Shown here piece by piece: positions 44,290 to 57,829 of a stretch of 64,000 nucleotides of DNA. The translations under genes were made by a program, and so were the position numbers. The stretch is from NCBI RefSeq assembly GCF_032854445.1, contig NC_088295.1, positions 73,810,028-73,874,027 of the forward strand. The letters are read 5' to 3'. Within the stretch, counting starts at the first letter, position 1. The number at the start of each line of letters is the position of its first letter. The stretch is from Liolophura sinensis (lineage: Eukaryota > Mollusca > Polyplacophora > Chitonida > Chitonidae). A model generated the notes under the pieces. It ran no database searches, was not told the origin of the DNA, and saw only the letters and a program-made list of their open reading frames with translations.

Positions 44290-47200
44290 GGTATGCATAA
44301 CAACACCTGAGACAACGTCCACTATTTTTTTATGAAGGCTTTAGATTGATTACACGCACATTTTGCGTCATGAAAAATGACATAATAGTCCGTAAACGAG
44401 AATTATACATTGTGTTATAAATTATTGACACTGTCCAATATGACGAGAATCATTCTGCTCTGTAGGGATTTGAACATATTGTAAAATATTAGTCGTATAA
44501 CATTCACTATTTTCATTTAACGTTTTCAGATGGCATAGCCCAGATTCATATCTTAGCTTGTTATTTTAAGACGGTTTGGGGTTTACAAAAATGTGTATTG
44601 CCTGACGTCCATTTTGTGTGAAATGCGGTATCAAGGCTTCGTTTGGTCGAGACGTTGGTTCATACTATACTGAATGTACTGGTAGTCTTGTTTTTCACGA
44701 TACACTCGATTTCTCGGAAAGCTGTTATTGTACAACAGTGTGTACGTAGTTTACAATTTAGTCTACCTGTCCCCTGTACCCTAATGGAAACATCATCGCT
44801 ATAACCGCTGTAAACCATTTATAAAAAGAACGAGATATATTCTGATGAGTCTATATTCCGTGGAGTCATTTCTACGGATATATTTTAGGATATAGGAGTC
44901 GTTCTACATCCGGTATTTTGATGACGACTGGGGCGCATGTTTTAGTGTGAGGAAGGCCGTAATCATTGGTTGTCCTCTAAAACGAGAAATATGAGACTTG
45001 TGTTTTGTATGTGTTTCTTGTCTGCATTTGTATTTTGTGATTGTACATTTTTGTGATATGTTAAATATATCTGTATATATAATGTATGGAAAAAACGAGA
45101 AGTTGCCGAGAGAATTACACCTAAAAAACGAGATGACTTTACGTTTCGCGGAAAACGAGAACTCTTAGCCATATTGTGTATATGATTCTATATGATATCA
45201 AAGGAACCATTCATGTAGATAAAAGAGCTGTTTGAAACTGCAAGGAAAATCCTTCCTTGGCATGAATTAAAAAATGCCCTTGGTGTTATGAGCATTCTAG
45301 AACTATATAAATAGTGTGTACTGAAAAGTACGGAGGAGGAATTAGTAGCCAATGGTCATCGTGTGCAGTTATTGGTCCCTCTGACATACGGAGAGACTTC
45401 TGTGCAATAGGACAATCCTCATATGTGTACAGTCGTTCCGTCTCAGTGTGTTTTGTAACAGTGTTATCAAAGTTGTTATGCTATATTGTACCTATGGTAC
45501 ACATCAACAAAACTGACATTGTCCAAACCAAATAAAACAAAAAATGCGGGTTCCAGTGAATTCATTTGTGTTTGTCTTATTACCTTAACAGCTGTGGATT
45601 AAGCTAAATCAGCAAGATGTGCATCCGAATGTGAATGAGCAGTAGAAAACGTCCAGAAAATAGAAACAGTTTAACTGTGACAGAACGACACGTTTCCAGT
45701 CTTGTCTTCCAGATCGGATGACCGATCTGCCTGTGCTCTACATGTGTCGAATCGTGCGGACATTTCTGGTTCTGCATGGTTCGATAAAACAAGACTCTTT
45801 GAGAATGCCAATGTTTACTGAAAAACCGATTAACCCCAGGAGAAAGAAAATTGTATTTCTGTTTGGCGCGATTTTTTGGTCATCCTCAATCCTGAAAAGA
45901 ATCCCAAGTATAAACAAGACTAAATGCAAGCATTGACTTGTGCCAAAATTTATCTTCAGCCAACATCTAAAACGTGGCAGTCATTGAAAGATTTCAGTTG
46001 CAAGAAACTGTATATTGATGATATTTGAACATAATACACCATATTTGTTTGCTTTTAACAATGTATGTCTGTCGCACTCAGATGAAGGCATTTGGATGAC
46101 GATAAAATGTCAGCAAATGTAATTTTATTTAATTATCAGAGATCAGCTTTCTACAAATATTTCATTTAACAGGTTAAAATTTTCCATAACCATCGGACCA
46201 GACAAGCTAGAAAAACTGTTACACTCACAACTCATTGCCAAAGATTTCAGGGGGTTGTCCCCACCACTTCGGAATCTCTCCACGGATAGCGTGACTCTCG
46301 CAATGGCAGTGACACCTCGTTGGGAACTCATGGGGGTTTTTGGCAGGTTTGCCCGCTTTGCTGTCAAGTCTTTTCAAGGAAAATCCACCGCTGAATTAAG
46401 GTTCTTAGGGAAAATCTCATTTCTTGCTCGTGAACCATATTCTGGTGAACACGTTTTGTTGATGGCACAAAATTAAACGCGAATTGATACAGGCAGCTTC
46501 ATTTATACACGTGAAAACAGCCAGGTTAGATCAATCGCTGCCAACTCCGGAATGTTCATGAAGAATTGTTCAACTGGGAATAATTTCAAAATGGAGTAGA
46601 GTATATTTAGAGCTATAGGGGACTGTAAGGAAGACTGGAGTCATCGAATCATTATACGTGTACAAACGTTTCATTGAGACATAATGAAACTTAAAAGGTG
46701 AAACTGCTTCTGTATCGACATATGGACAAATCTTAATACATGACTTGACAAAGTGAATATTACTTCATACCTCATGGAAATTCCAATTACATTCTCCTGA
46801 ATGTGTTTATTTTCATAACATATGTATATATGTGCTTTTCAAGTGTATTTAGATTTTAGGTGATTATATACATGTGTGGAAGTATATTTCATAGGAATCA
46901 ACAAATGAAACAAATGATATTAGCCAATAACGTAGACACACCCGTCCATCATCTCCACAACACCATTTGTTTACTACATACAAACAGTTGAAGTTGAAGT
47001 GTGTGCGAAAATAACATATGTATAGTTCCATTGTGAAGAAGTGAAATCGAAATTATGTTAACCTTAGTGCAAATATCGGACACATTTTGGCTTGCATGTT
47101 TTTCTGGTGAATCAGACGAGAGCATGGGACTTAAACCACATTACTGGCAAATTTCAATTACTTTGTGCATTATTTTCTTTTTACTTTGGCCTCTGACCAG

Positions 47201-48077
47201 CAGTTTCTTTTGCTTAAATGCAGCGTCCACCGAGCGATATTTGACTTCATCCTTCCATAATATGCCTTATATACCATAAATGCCAGATTTATAGCCCGTG
47301 GATTCGTTCATTCGGCCTCACTTCAGTACGTATATATGTGCTTATTGAAGCTTTCACCGAAAAACCGTGGATTCAATCGTAAGACCAACAACCTTAAACA
47401 CCAGTTGCCAAAGGGATATGCCATAAATAATACATAAGTCGTTAATAAACCTGGTGACATGTGAGAGAGAAACAGTCAACAGTTTTCATTGGTGTAGTGA
47501 AGACCGTCAATATCACGCTCATCTCAAATTTTTGGTATCAACTTTGTTCATGTCATAAACAAAACGCTACGTGCACCTCAAATGGTTGGAAGATTCTCGT
47601 ATAACAGAAATGTTGATTTTCTCTATGTTCGAAGTAAAATTCAAATTTTTTCAACCGCGCTAAAACACAAAATTTCAAACCACACCAAACGTTAAAGATA
47701 TGAAAACTATAGTTACAATAACAATTGTTACAATAACAGTTGTGAGATTCGAATCCATCGTACCGCTGATCACAGGACACTGCAAGTGGGTTTGCAATTG
47801 TCCTAGGTGTTCAAGGTCAATTAATGGAGATGAATCACCTGCATTACGCAAAGGAGAGGAACAGAACATGGTGTTTCCATTCGCTGTCAGGGAAAACAGC
47901 TTGGCCTTGAGAACAGGAGCGTGATTATTGTCATCTTCTACAAAAAGCCGCAACTTACACATCAGAAAATAAGATATCTTTTGCAGCATTCACTTCAACA
48001 TTTGTGCATAGAATCGTGAAAGAACAATCAGAAAAATAAACAGTCTCTAATTTTTGAACAAAGAAACTAATCAAATA

Positions 48078-48114
<37 letters not shown>

Positions 48115-48325
48115 CTGACACGGTATACCTTGTATAAGACACTTTTATTTGTGTGCGTGCAAGATGTTCTGATAGAAACGCTTGTATGTGCACTCTGATT
48201 ATTTGTATCTATATGATAAGTAGAAATATACAAGAATAGCAGAGTTATTTACTGTGGAGGAAAAAGAGTCGGCAAGGTTTATACAATGGCGCATATTTCA
48301 GTTACAGTTTCATTTTGTCCTTTTC
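44290..48325. other. Intergenic DNA downstream of the Hox gene
   Basis: AT-rich sequence with chance open frames, plus the (GATT)n tract listed separately. No exon or RNA gene is recognised. Confidence 0.6.
48079..48119. repeat. (GATT)n microsatellite
   Basis: About nine units of TGAT/GATT in a row, the last changed to GACT. The unit repeats TGATTGAT, which also fits a Pbx-type site, but a simple-sequence origin explains it. Confidence 0.95.
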
Positions 48326-48432
48326 GTTTTCACATGGGTGAAATGGTTTTCATCTGCGTGGAAACATTTCTCACCTGACTGAAAAGGTTTTCATATGACT
48401 GTAAACAGTTTTCACCTGCATGGGTGAAAATT
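48326..48432. repeat. 20-21-bp minisatellite, left block
   Basis: About five units resembling GTTTTCACCTGCATGG, with versions such as GGTTTTCATCTGCGTGGAAA and TTTCTCACCTGACTGAAAAG. Many copies hold TTTCACC and CACCTG. A right block with the same words in the other orientation lies at 48675-48730. Confidence 0.7.
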
Positions 48433-48448
48433 GACGATGGTGCCTTAA

Positions 48449-48522
48449 AAATGCTGGCCGCCGTCGCATATAAGTGAAATATTCGTGAGTATGGAGTAAA
48501 ATACCAATCACACAAATAAATA
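48449..48522 (+). mobile_element. SINE 3' fragment
   Basis: It holds only the family tail: ATGCTGGCCGCCGTCG, AAGTGAAATATTCGTGAGT, TACCAATCACACAAATAAAT. It is 5' truncated and sits between two blocks of a 20-bp minisatellite. Confidence 0.75.
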
Positions 48523-48674
48523 GAATCAGTTTGCTTTGGGCCCAAATCATTTTATCTGCAAACAACATTTACAAGGAGACCCTGATCACGTTTTCTCCGT
48601 CATCGTCAATTCACGACCTTGGAAATCGAGAACACAGGCAAAAATCTTTGAAAAGATTGAAAGACTATTATACT

Positions 48675-48730
48675 GAGGTGAAAATCTTTTCATTCAGGTG
48701 AAAGCATTTTCACCCAGGTGAAAACAAATG
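48675..48730. repeat. 20-bp minisatellite, right block
   Basis: Two and a half exact-period units starting AGGTGAAAATC, AGGTGAAAGCATTTTCACCC and AGGTGAAAAC. They contain the near-palindrome TTTTCACCCAGGTGAAAA. It is separated from the left block by a SINE tail and about 150 bases. Confidence 0.7.
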
Positions 48731-48940
48731 GAAAAGTTACAACACAAGAAAGCAATGGAGAGTCGTAAATTGGTCACTGTACATGAGATCAGAGACTTAC
48801 AAAGTACGTTAGTTGTAGCGACTTGCAATTGTTGACTTGTCATGTCTTCCTATTTGAGATTCAATGCCCTGTTATAGATGCAACAGGCAACGTCCTGTAC
48901 CTTGAAATGGAGTACCATAGTGGAAAAAACAATCTGCTTA

Positions 48941-49305
48941 AAATGGTTGAGTGGTTGGGGTTTAACGTCATACTTAACAATTTTTTCAGTCATATGACGA
49001 CGAAGGAATCCTTAGAGTGCATGTAATGTGCCTCCTTGTTGCAGGGCGGCTTTTCACTGCTCTTTTATCTAGTGCTGCTTCAATGAGATGACCTACCGAA
49101 GGCAAGTAAGCCGCCCCGCCCGAGCCATTATACTGACACGGATCAACCAGTCGTTGCACTATCCCCTTCATGCTGAGCGCCAAGCGAGGAAGTTCCTCTT
49201 TTAAAGTCTTAGGTGTGACTCGACCCAGGATTGACCCCAGATCTACCACTCCTGAAGCGGATGCTCTACCAACTGTGGTATCGGAGCCGGTCAGAAATGA
49301 TTGAG
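48941..49305 (-). mobile_element. Second tRNA-derived SINE type with near-perfect 11-bp duplication
   Basis: Body at about 48952-49294 in minus orientation. Read on the minus strand it starts with a tRNA-like head (GATACCACAGTTGGTAGAGC, then GGGTCAATCC and GGGTCGAGTC as B-box candidates). A body of about 200 bases unlike the other SINE follows, then a tail with TCGTCGTCATATGACTG and AATTGTTAAGTATGACG. The flanks are AAATGGTTGAG (48941-48951) and AAATGATTGAG (49295-49305), one mismatch. The tail resembles that of the more common SINE here, suggesting a shared 3' module. Its minus-strand open frame (48986-49357) is not a gene. Confidence 0.75.
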
Positions 49306-52300
49306 GCTCGACTTTGGGACAAAAGCATTCGTATTGTATATTAATTCTAATTTGCAACTAAGAATATGTAAAAGAAAATGTTGGCTAGTTGATTGCTTAA
49401 AATAATGACGTTTCCATTCAACTGATGAATGATATGCATCGCAAGCAAGACAAACGTATGTGAGAGTCATACCTATAATACAGCGGTTTCGACATACGAC
49501 GTTACGACAACATAGGTACATCCCTTTGTGACGTCGTCACGTTACTGCACTGGAGGCTCATCCTGTTAATTTTTACATATAGTTGTATATAGTATATAGA
49601 AAACTAAATAAACAGGATCAGCTTGACATCATCGGTTACTTTCTTGGATGGGTCTGGGTTTAAAATATTTAAAAAGTAGTGATATTTTGCCCATTGTTTT
49701 ACCTAAACGCGAAAGCTACCATGTTAAGAAAAAAATTGGGAAGTAGCCCTATACTGCACCGTAAAGCAATGACGTTATTTTGCAGTAAGATGTCATTCTG
49801 GTGTCGTAATCACGTCAATTACGGACGCACAGATCATGAAAGAAGGTTTACAATTTTCAATCCATTTACGCTAAAAGGAAATATTCACATCATAATTACA
49901 CCCGTGCAGATTTAGGAACGTACATTTAAAAAAGAGTAGGCTAGCGGTCTATAATGTATTGACATCTTTTGTGAGACGACTCCTGGAGACTGACTTTTAG
50001 AAATGTAGTGGTCGATGTCTTTACGTGTTCTTATTGAGCTCCTAAAAGCGTAATGCGTGGCATTACGGTTGACCTGTTCATATATACATGTTCACCACCT
50101 CGTCTACACGGTTTCATACTTATTGCACCCAGAGGACCGGTCAAACTGTAAAATCACTCAGGTGTGAAATCTTTTATGACGGGCAATTGTTGACCAGTGT
50201 ATAGTTGCTATGGAAACGAACAAAAGTAATATTACTTAATCTAACTGAATCGAAACGGCGGAGTGCAAAAGTCAAGATACAAGAACGCTTTTCGACATGT
50301 GTTTGGACACAAGATTCTGTCTCGGTGAAGAGAATAACGTACGGCCTAAGCCCTCCAACATATTTCGAATAAGTGAATTCTGTGGATCTTGTTGCAAAAA
50401 GTGACAAGATTTCGCCTGACATTGTCGCCTTCCTGATCTTGTTGTAACGGGTGATATATTTCTCAAAGGCGCTAGTCGACATGTAATTGAATTGCATTAG
50501 ACGTGGGGGGTTTGCAGCAGTCAGTAGGGCAGCATGCCTCTCCAAACCCTGCTGTCTGATGCTCGTGGAGTGTCATCGAGGTGTGATCAGGCCTTCGACC
50601 TCTTTTCATTTGATGATCACCCCTGTTGTCTTCATCGAACTAATTATAGACTGGCGATGAAAGTTGGAATATAGTGCGTAGACCATTGTCCCTTTACAAG
50701 GAATCAGACAGAAAACATCGCACGGGAATGTACCCCGGCGTAATATCCAAATAAATCAGCAACAGGAAACCCCGTAGCAGCACGAGCATAAAATTTATTT
50801 ACACATTGTCGTCTTTACAAGCCTTAGAGAAATCGTTGTTTCCTCCAGTTCTCATCGGACAGGGCGCAAGTCAGCAGTGTAGAGCTAACTAGGGTGAACA
50901 ATGGAACTCAGATGGTACCAGCAGGCCTTCAAACACGAGCCCGGGCCGGCAGACTAATTGTCTCTGAGGCCACGATCAATTTATGACGTTTCAACTTCAT
51001 AAACATTTCACCTGCAGCATAATCATTCAGATTAGGCCTGACACGAGCTGTAAAAGCAGTCACAACCGATTTCTCTATTAGCTCTGACAAATGAGTCTAT
51101 TCACGAGAGCCCACGTAATTGCACGGCATTTGGAAAAATAGACAGTCATTGGCCAGAAGACTAGAGAGTCTCTGGTCTTGTACCTTTAAACATTCGTCCT
51201 CGCCTGAACTTTCTTTTTCTCTCACTTCCTTTTTCTTTTTTGTCCCTTGATCGTCTTGGGTGTTACATTCTCCATCACCTACATCAAAGTTTTGTTTTAC
51301 ACTAAAGTAACGTGACAATGGCAAGTCGTCCGTTGACACTACCCCCGAACAAAACTGCTCTTAACTTACAAATTAAGCTCGTACAAGAGTTAACAGGCAT
51401 TCAGGTTCCCGTTTATTTAAATCAATTCTAGTCTTTAAAACGTACCTACAGATAAACTGTCGTGACTTGTACTGCTTAAGAAATGTCAGGCATGTTGTGA
51501 ATACTGGATGAATACGTGTAAGGCTACGTCAGTCGTTACTGCAACCAAAGTAACTTTCTCCTTTAAATTGTAATAGTCTTTGAAACATCAAGTTTTCCAA
51601 GCAAGTGGGAGATATTCCAGTTCGTGTTGATATTTCTAAAAAATACAATCATTATGTAAATGATGATGAATAAGGGATATAGTTAAGTCGTTCGTGGTAA
51701 TCGTCTAGAAACATCATTATACCATGAACATGAATCCGGTTGGAATGAATTTCGAAATTTGCATTTAAACTTTCCATTCAGTTTCCATACGTTGTACTGA
51801 GTAATTATTGACTAAACCATGTACCAGAGTTATAGATATGTTTATATAGTAACATTTGCAAATTTTACCGGAGTTATAAATATTGGAGGTAATAATTTGA
51901 TAAAAAAAATTGATAATTTAAATATTTTATATTTCAGGGATGCTTTACTTTATATACATGTTAGGAAAGTATTCTTGGTTAGTGAAATTCGTTAATGTTG
52001 ATTAAACCATCTACAAAGCAAACAGCGTGGTGTGCCCATCTCAAGGTATGATGCCTAAAGCATGAACAGTATTCTACAAAAATGGTCGAGCGGGCTGAAA
52101 AAGTTACGTGAAGAAATATTTGGAGATGTTGATCCTTTCGCTATATGTGTGTGTCTACAGCTAGATTGATTTGGGTCACTCGAGAAGTCGCGTAGATTTA
52201 CAGCTCATATATACAATAGCCTTATGTCTCAGCCATTAAAAAGTCACAAAAACAATGATCAAGTCACAGCGTAATCAAAATACGAAACTTATTTCCATCA

Positions 52301-55300
52301 GGCCATCAGCCCCTCATGCAATAATGCACGTTGATTACGACGTCAGAATGCAAATTCAATTCTACCTCTTGATTTTATCCAGAGCTCTCGATTCTTGGAT
52401 GAGGCTATATATAAACACTTTAAAATATAGGCCTGCGGATATTGTGTTCCGTTTAAGTTTTAACATTAAGTCTATATACATCTGCCTGAGTATGTGCTGC
52501 TTTACTTTATTATTTGATTCTGAGTTTAGATTGGAGTTGTTCGTTATGCATTGGATATTTTCCATCGAGTCCAAGGAATCATTCTTCCGCAAATTCTTTC
52601 ACGATGAATTAAGACTTGATGTAAATGTAAACATTTAGGTATAAAATGTACATCTTGTAACCTGCTCGCCTGTATGAATCAGGAGACTCTGAAGAAGTTC
52701 TTAGCGTGTATACGATGATCGAAGTGAGCAAATCAATTGAATGAGTCATCTGTGTACGCTTTGTGCTGTAGTTGCCTTGTTGAACTAGGGTGTCTTTTAC
52801 ACAAGGGGACAGTACAAAAGGGGAACAGATGGAGCAATCCGCAAGAGTTATATAAAGTGGTGTGAACTTAACAGAATTTTACAAAGTGATTAATGAAGCT
52901 ATCATATTTTGGGAATTAGATAACTCTACACCGGCAGTAATCATACTGAAAAATTAGCCGAATTTAATCAGAAATGGTTTCGTCCAAGGCATATCTTTAA
53001 AAGAATACCGTAATAATTTCCATATTATAGACGATAATAAATGTAAAATGTTCGCACACAAATTTTCAGCTTAATCGTAATTGCAATTTTCTTGAAAACG
53101 TTTTGCCTAAAACAACACTATGAATTGCTTATGGAATAATATATTTCATTTTGACACGTTTGACAATACACGTGCATCAAGTTAACCCGGGATTCACGGG
53201 AACTAAGTAGACAGACTCGCATTTGTATGGCTTGGCTCTACTTTGGTTGTAAATATCACGCATACGGCTTCTGCACGAAAGATGGCACTGTCATCAGGAA
53301 AGAGTGATAGCTTTAGCTTTCGTGCAAAACCGCAAAAACCAAAATCTTCCAGAGAGCAGGGGAAAATGGCACCTAGATTTAATTGTGTCTTGTGCAAGGA
53401 AAACCGCACGGGTATGTTTGAGACAAGCAGGCGACATCGTTCCAAGAGAATCTAGGAAAAATCATCACCTCTCACATTTCACTGAATCTTTCATTGTCAG
53501 AGTTACAGACACAGAAGGTACGAACTAACGAATTCTCACGTATTGCTAATTTCGCATCTTCTTGCCAATAATCTCCGGCGCGAAGGGACAACGATTATGT
53601 CCCAGTACATTAGCCGAAAATATCTCATATCTTGGTTTCAGCACGTCGGAGCTAGTTAACGACACATTAGGGCGCTTTAAACAGCTATTAGAAAGGCAAC
53701 GTTTTAAGGAAAGATCGAGTTTCGGCAATAAATAAGATATACTTAAAGGGCTTTGAAGGAGAACTACCAGTTGCCATATGATTGAGTGAAACACCCACTC
53801 ACGTCAAAATATACTGTAATCTAGCATGATGCTTCGATCTGGAAAAGCTGACCATCCATCAGGCATCCTGGCCACAACAAGCCATACGGCCCATAGACTA
53901 ATGCTTTATGAATTTGTTGAACTATACCTCATATATATAGTATCCATGATCACATGTTTACATGCTGACGAAAAGTTACTTGTTTACGTATTTGTTAAGG
54001 TTCTGCGAAAGTAAGGGAAATATTCATGAAATAGTAGTAACGATTATTATTTTCGGTTTATGTTTTTAATATGACATCAAAGAAATACGCAGTGTGAACA
54101 AACATTCCCTCAAAAGCGAATGAAACACACAGTGGAAATATAAACACTTACCAAATCATATTTTTATGAATTAAACAAAATTAATAAATCTGAAGAGTTA
54201 GCTTTTGTTATTGAATAATCACAAGTGCAAAATTTAGCCAAATATGGATTAACGGCTTCTTGGAGCTATGTTTTCCTTATATCTCTTATTATACCCGACA
54301 GAGACAAGAAAAGCATCGATGGCCCATCATGATCATACCAATTATGCAGACCTATAAAGAAATATGTACAATATTTGTGATTATTAAGACCTTATATAGT
54401 TAAATTAAATAGCAAACTCGTTTGGGATCGCCTGTTTGTGGTTATAATCCTCTTTGTTTTCTGTGTCACTCTTTAAATTAAGTAAATAGGCCTACACGGC
54501 ACCTATAATTCTGCTTTAAACATCACACGTTATAGAGTGTTGTTCACACAATCGTTACAATATTACCGAAAAGGTCATAGGCTAGCATGTTGCGTCAGTT
54601 CTTACCTACTGATATAGTCACTGAGTTTTGTGTACCGTTGGAAAACTCTTCAGATGCAGAATATACAAACTTTTAATGACGAGTAGAGCATTTCTAGATT
54701 TATATGATGATTTTTCTTCTAAATTTATTTTTTTGATATCACGATGATGATGCATTAGTGTGATAAGTTTGAACAGTTCATTCTAATGAATGATGACGAA
54801 ATTAAAAAGAAAAGTAATCCACAAAAGGTGAAGATAGCATAAGACATAAGGTGAGGAAGTTATTGATTTAAAAGACTACAGCATGCAGAGTAAAACCAGA
54901 GCAGCGACGACAGTGTGATAGTTGGTAAATGGTTACACGTGACTGGTGAAATAGGGTCTCATGTCAGTTGACCTCATTTAGGGTTTTAGTCAAGCTGTTT
55001 ATGTAAATGCTTAAAAACTAGCAACTTACATCTCCCCTAGCACAATAGTACAAACAGAGTTAGTTTTAAGAAATATAGTGTATGAGTATGAGGGGGTTGA
55101 GGCAATATTCTCTGTAACTGTGCAGCGTTTGGAGTGATGTGATATTCCCACACACATGTATACCATGTATAAGTTTTATTCAATTTGTGTAATGATTCAA
55201 GCACCAGCGTATGTCGTTGTTGCAAATATCTCTTCATTCCGTTTAATCAAAACCTAGCCTACTTCGAACATGGAACAAAGCAAGGTTTATCGCCCTATAT

Positions 55301-56047
55301 TCCGAAAGTTTCACATAGTGTATGACATTCGTGTTCACGTTTGAATGAAACTTGTGTAAATCACATACAAAACACTCTTCATTGACTGAACAAGCAGTCG
55401 AATCTGGATTAGATTCTGTAATCTATTAAATGTGACGACAACACATTTCTTGGTATTTCTGACGTCTAATTAACAGTAGTTAACATCACCGTCTCTTTTT
55501 ATTTTCACAAATGTATGCTTAGGCTATAATACTAGAGGGCGTATAAAATGGCATTATTTTAGCATTTACGTCAGTGGTAAAACTTCGTGTCAAGTTTTTG
55601 AAATTGTGAAATAAAAAACAAAGAAATTGGTTTATTACTTGAAGTGCCTCATACAGAATATTTCATGTAAATATGCCCTCAAGTAGTGTACGGGTAATGT
55701 TTACGTTTACCAGAGATAACTTCTAAAATAGTTATTGAAAAAGAAAAGCTTGAAACACCTTACACATTGCAAGATGCAAATGTTTTATTTCATGCAAGGT
55801 GCTTTATCAGAGTTTTCTTTCGTAATAATATAGTTCGTTACATGTTTATTCCAGTCAGCCGAGAGGGAACAACAAAAATGTAGATTAATTTTCATTATAT
55901 TTTCTTACTGTTCTTTAACGCGATACTGAACTATTTTTTGACAAACATGGGTGTGGCGAGCATATTTTGGGTGTAGGAAACCGGTGTCCCAAGAGTAACA
56001 CCACTGATATTTGGCATGTTTACTGACAAACCTTTCAGCATGCATGA
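49306..56047. other. Intergenic DNA downstream
   Basis: Apart from the candidate element at 50.8 kb, I see only AT-rich DNA. Open frames such as 52255-52638 (127 codons) and 50174-50545 lack domains and splice context. Confidence 0.6.
50780..51060. promoter_or_regulatory. Candidate regulatory element downstream of the gene
   Basis: A block with mixed, moderately GC-rich sequence that includes GCATAAAATTTATTTACAC and GATCAATTTATGACG, close to Hox/Pbx sites, plus AGACTAATTGTC and TTTCACCTGCAG. It is about 8 kb beyond the gene. Adjacent 51180-51240 is pyrimidine-rich and makes a Lys/Glu-rich minus-strand open frame (51097-51339) that I do not regard as a gene. Confidence 0.25.
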
Positions 56048-56299
56048 GGGGCCTCGGTGTCCTAGTGGTTAGCATCCCAGTGCAGCACAATGAGCCAGGA
56101 GCCCCTCACCAAGGGGGTCGCCGTGAGTTCAAATCTAGCTTATTTCCTCTCTGATCGTATGTGAGAAAATCTGCCAGCAACCTGCGTATGTTCGTGGGTT
56201 TTCCCTCTTGGGTGTGCCCTGTTTCGTTCCACCATAATGCTGGCTGCCGTCGTGTAAGTGAAATATTCTTGACTACGGCAATCAAATAAATAAATAAAT
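56048..56299 (+). mobile_element. Near full-length tRNA-derived SINE
   Basis: It begins GGGCCTCGGTGTCCTAGTGG with an A-box-like TAGTGGTTAGCA. A B-box-like GTTCAAATC lies at 56127-56135. The family core (AACCTGCGTATGTTCGTGGG), the GCCGTCGTGTAAGTGAAAT tail and an AAATAAATAAATAAA end follow. No clean target-site duplication is seen and the copy has drifted, so it is older than the one at 44 kb. It is not a functional tRNA gene. Confidence 0.8.
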
Positions 56300-56570
56300 C
56301 TTGCACGTGATATATGTCATACCACAGGAAAAAGGTCCCTGTTGAACTCCATGTAGGACTACATCAGAGAGCACCGTCGACAGTCTATTTCCTCCAAGAC
56401 CCCGAGACGAAAGTAAAACACGGAAATCTTAATAATTTCCCATACGAAACTATGGCAATGAATTTTGGTGTGTTTCGTGTGATCACGTGATTGAAATATA
56501 AGTGCCTTATTATAAACATGCACATTATGTTTGAAAGGAAAAATAGTCACAATATTAAAGATGACATGAA

Positions 56571-56670
56571 GCGGTTCGTGGCCTGGTTGTTAAGCGCTTT
56601 CTTGACAGCCATTGTATCAGTAAAAAAATTCGTACGTATGTGTTAAACATCAATCAGTTTAATTATTTAT
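56571..56670 (+). mobile_element. Internally deleted SINE remnant
   Basis: A head-like GTTCGTGGCCTGGTTGTTAA is joined after a short gap to a tail-like segment ending GTTAAACATCAATCAG. The central part of the family is missing. It lies 270 bases after the full-length copy and may be a separate insertion. Confidence 0.4.
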
Positions 56671-56873
56671 GTAGTGTAGTTTTTGATTTGGGTTATTATT
56701 AAATGAATAACTTAATCTGTTAGAGAAATCAGCAAATTCTATGTTTGTCACGATAGCTCAGTTGAGTGATTGTTTATTTTGTTCAAGTGTTCCCATTCAT
56801 GCAAAATTGGTAATAATTTTATAATATCAGCTGATTTCACATTTTCACATTTATCATTACGCTTTGATTATTA

Positions 56874-57053
56874 CACATCTGTTATTGCGCTTGCGCTATT
56901 GCATCTGTTATTACACTTCTGTTATTGCATATGCTATTACACTTCTGTTATATTGCAATTTTACTATTACACTTCTGTGAATACACTTCAGTTATTTCGC
57001 TTCTGCTATTACACTTCTGTTATTACCCTCAATACATTGCCCTTCTGTTAAGA
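56874..57053. repeat. 14-bp minisatellite
   Basis: About thirteen copies of a 14-base unit close to CACTTCTGTTATTA, with variants such as CGCTTCTGCTATTA. The open frame across it encodes a repetitive hydrophobic peptide and is not a gene. Confidence 0.85.
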
Positions 57054-57829
57054 AAGACTGTTATTACTTTATTTATATATTAATTTGATTGTTATTCAAC
57101 GCTTTAATCAATAGTTTTCTTTTACTACGGGTGTCAGTTTTGTAGTTGGAGGAAACAGGAGGGTTCGGTGTAAATCCATTACCTTAAACCGACAGTTCAT
57201 ACTACATTTTCCAAGAAAACTGGCGGTTGTAAGTAATAAAAGTAACATGACACAGTAAAGTTTGCATACATGGACTATTTATATTTATCTTTTGGTATAG
57301 GAGCATAGTTAAAATTTGGGACTGTTTTCCACCTTTCATGCAGGGGAAGAATATTTAAAATATTTAATCTCCACTCTGTATGCTATTTCTATACTATTTT
57401 TGATCCTTTGTAATTAGTAAATAAAAACACATAAGTATCCCACTGATAATTTATATCATTGTGCATTTATCTTATTTATATATTATATATGCACTCGATA
57501 TGTTCGAGGCTTTATCTATAAAAAAAAAAGTCTGGATTTGTCATTGGACCACATACTGATATCCAGGTTTTCACTCTTATCAAGCGGAAGAATTTACCGT
57601 CAAAGTAAATGGCGTAACTGTTCTGTGTGACCCTTTGAGTCGCCATGTCATATATATTCTCCACTGTATCCAGTCAAATACAGGACACACTTAGTACTGT
57701 GGTAATGTGAGGGATTAATTAGACAGCTAGTAAATTCGATAACCTGCATTGGTAGTCTTACTACCGTTAACAAGGGGGTTAGACTAAGGCAGATTAACAG
57801 TGAATCTGTACAACAACTTGGTAGTTTTC

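Noticed and set aside
51097-51339. Lys/Glu-rich 80-codon open frame on the minus strand
   Set aside because: Explained by a pyrimidine-rich stretch on the plus strand. No homologue is recognised.
56048-56140. Possible tRNA gene
   Set aside because: A-box- and B-box-like words are present, but the sequence continues into a SINE body and tail and does not give a proper cloverleaf.
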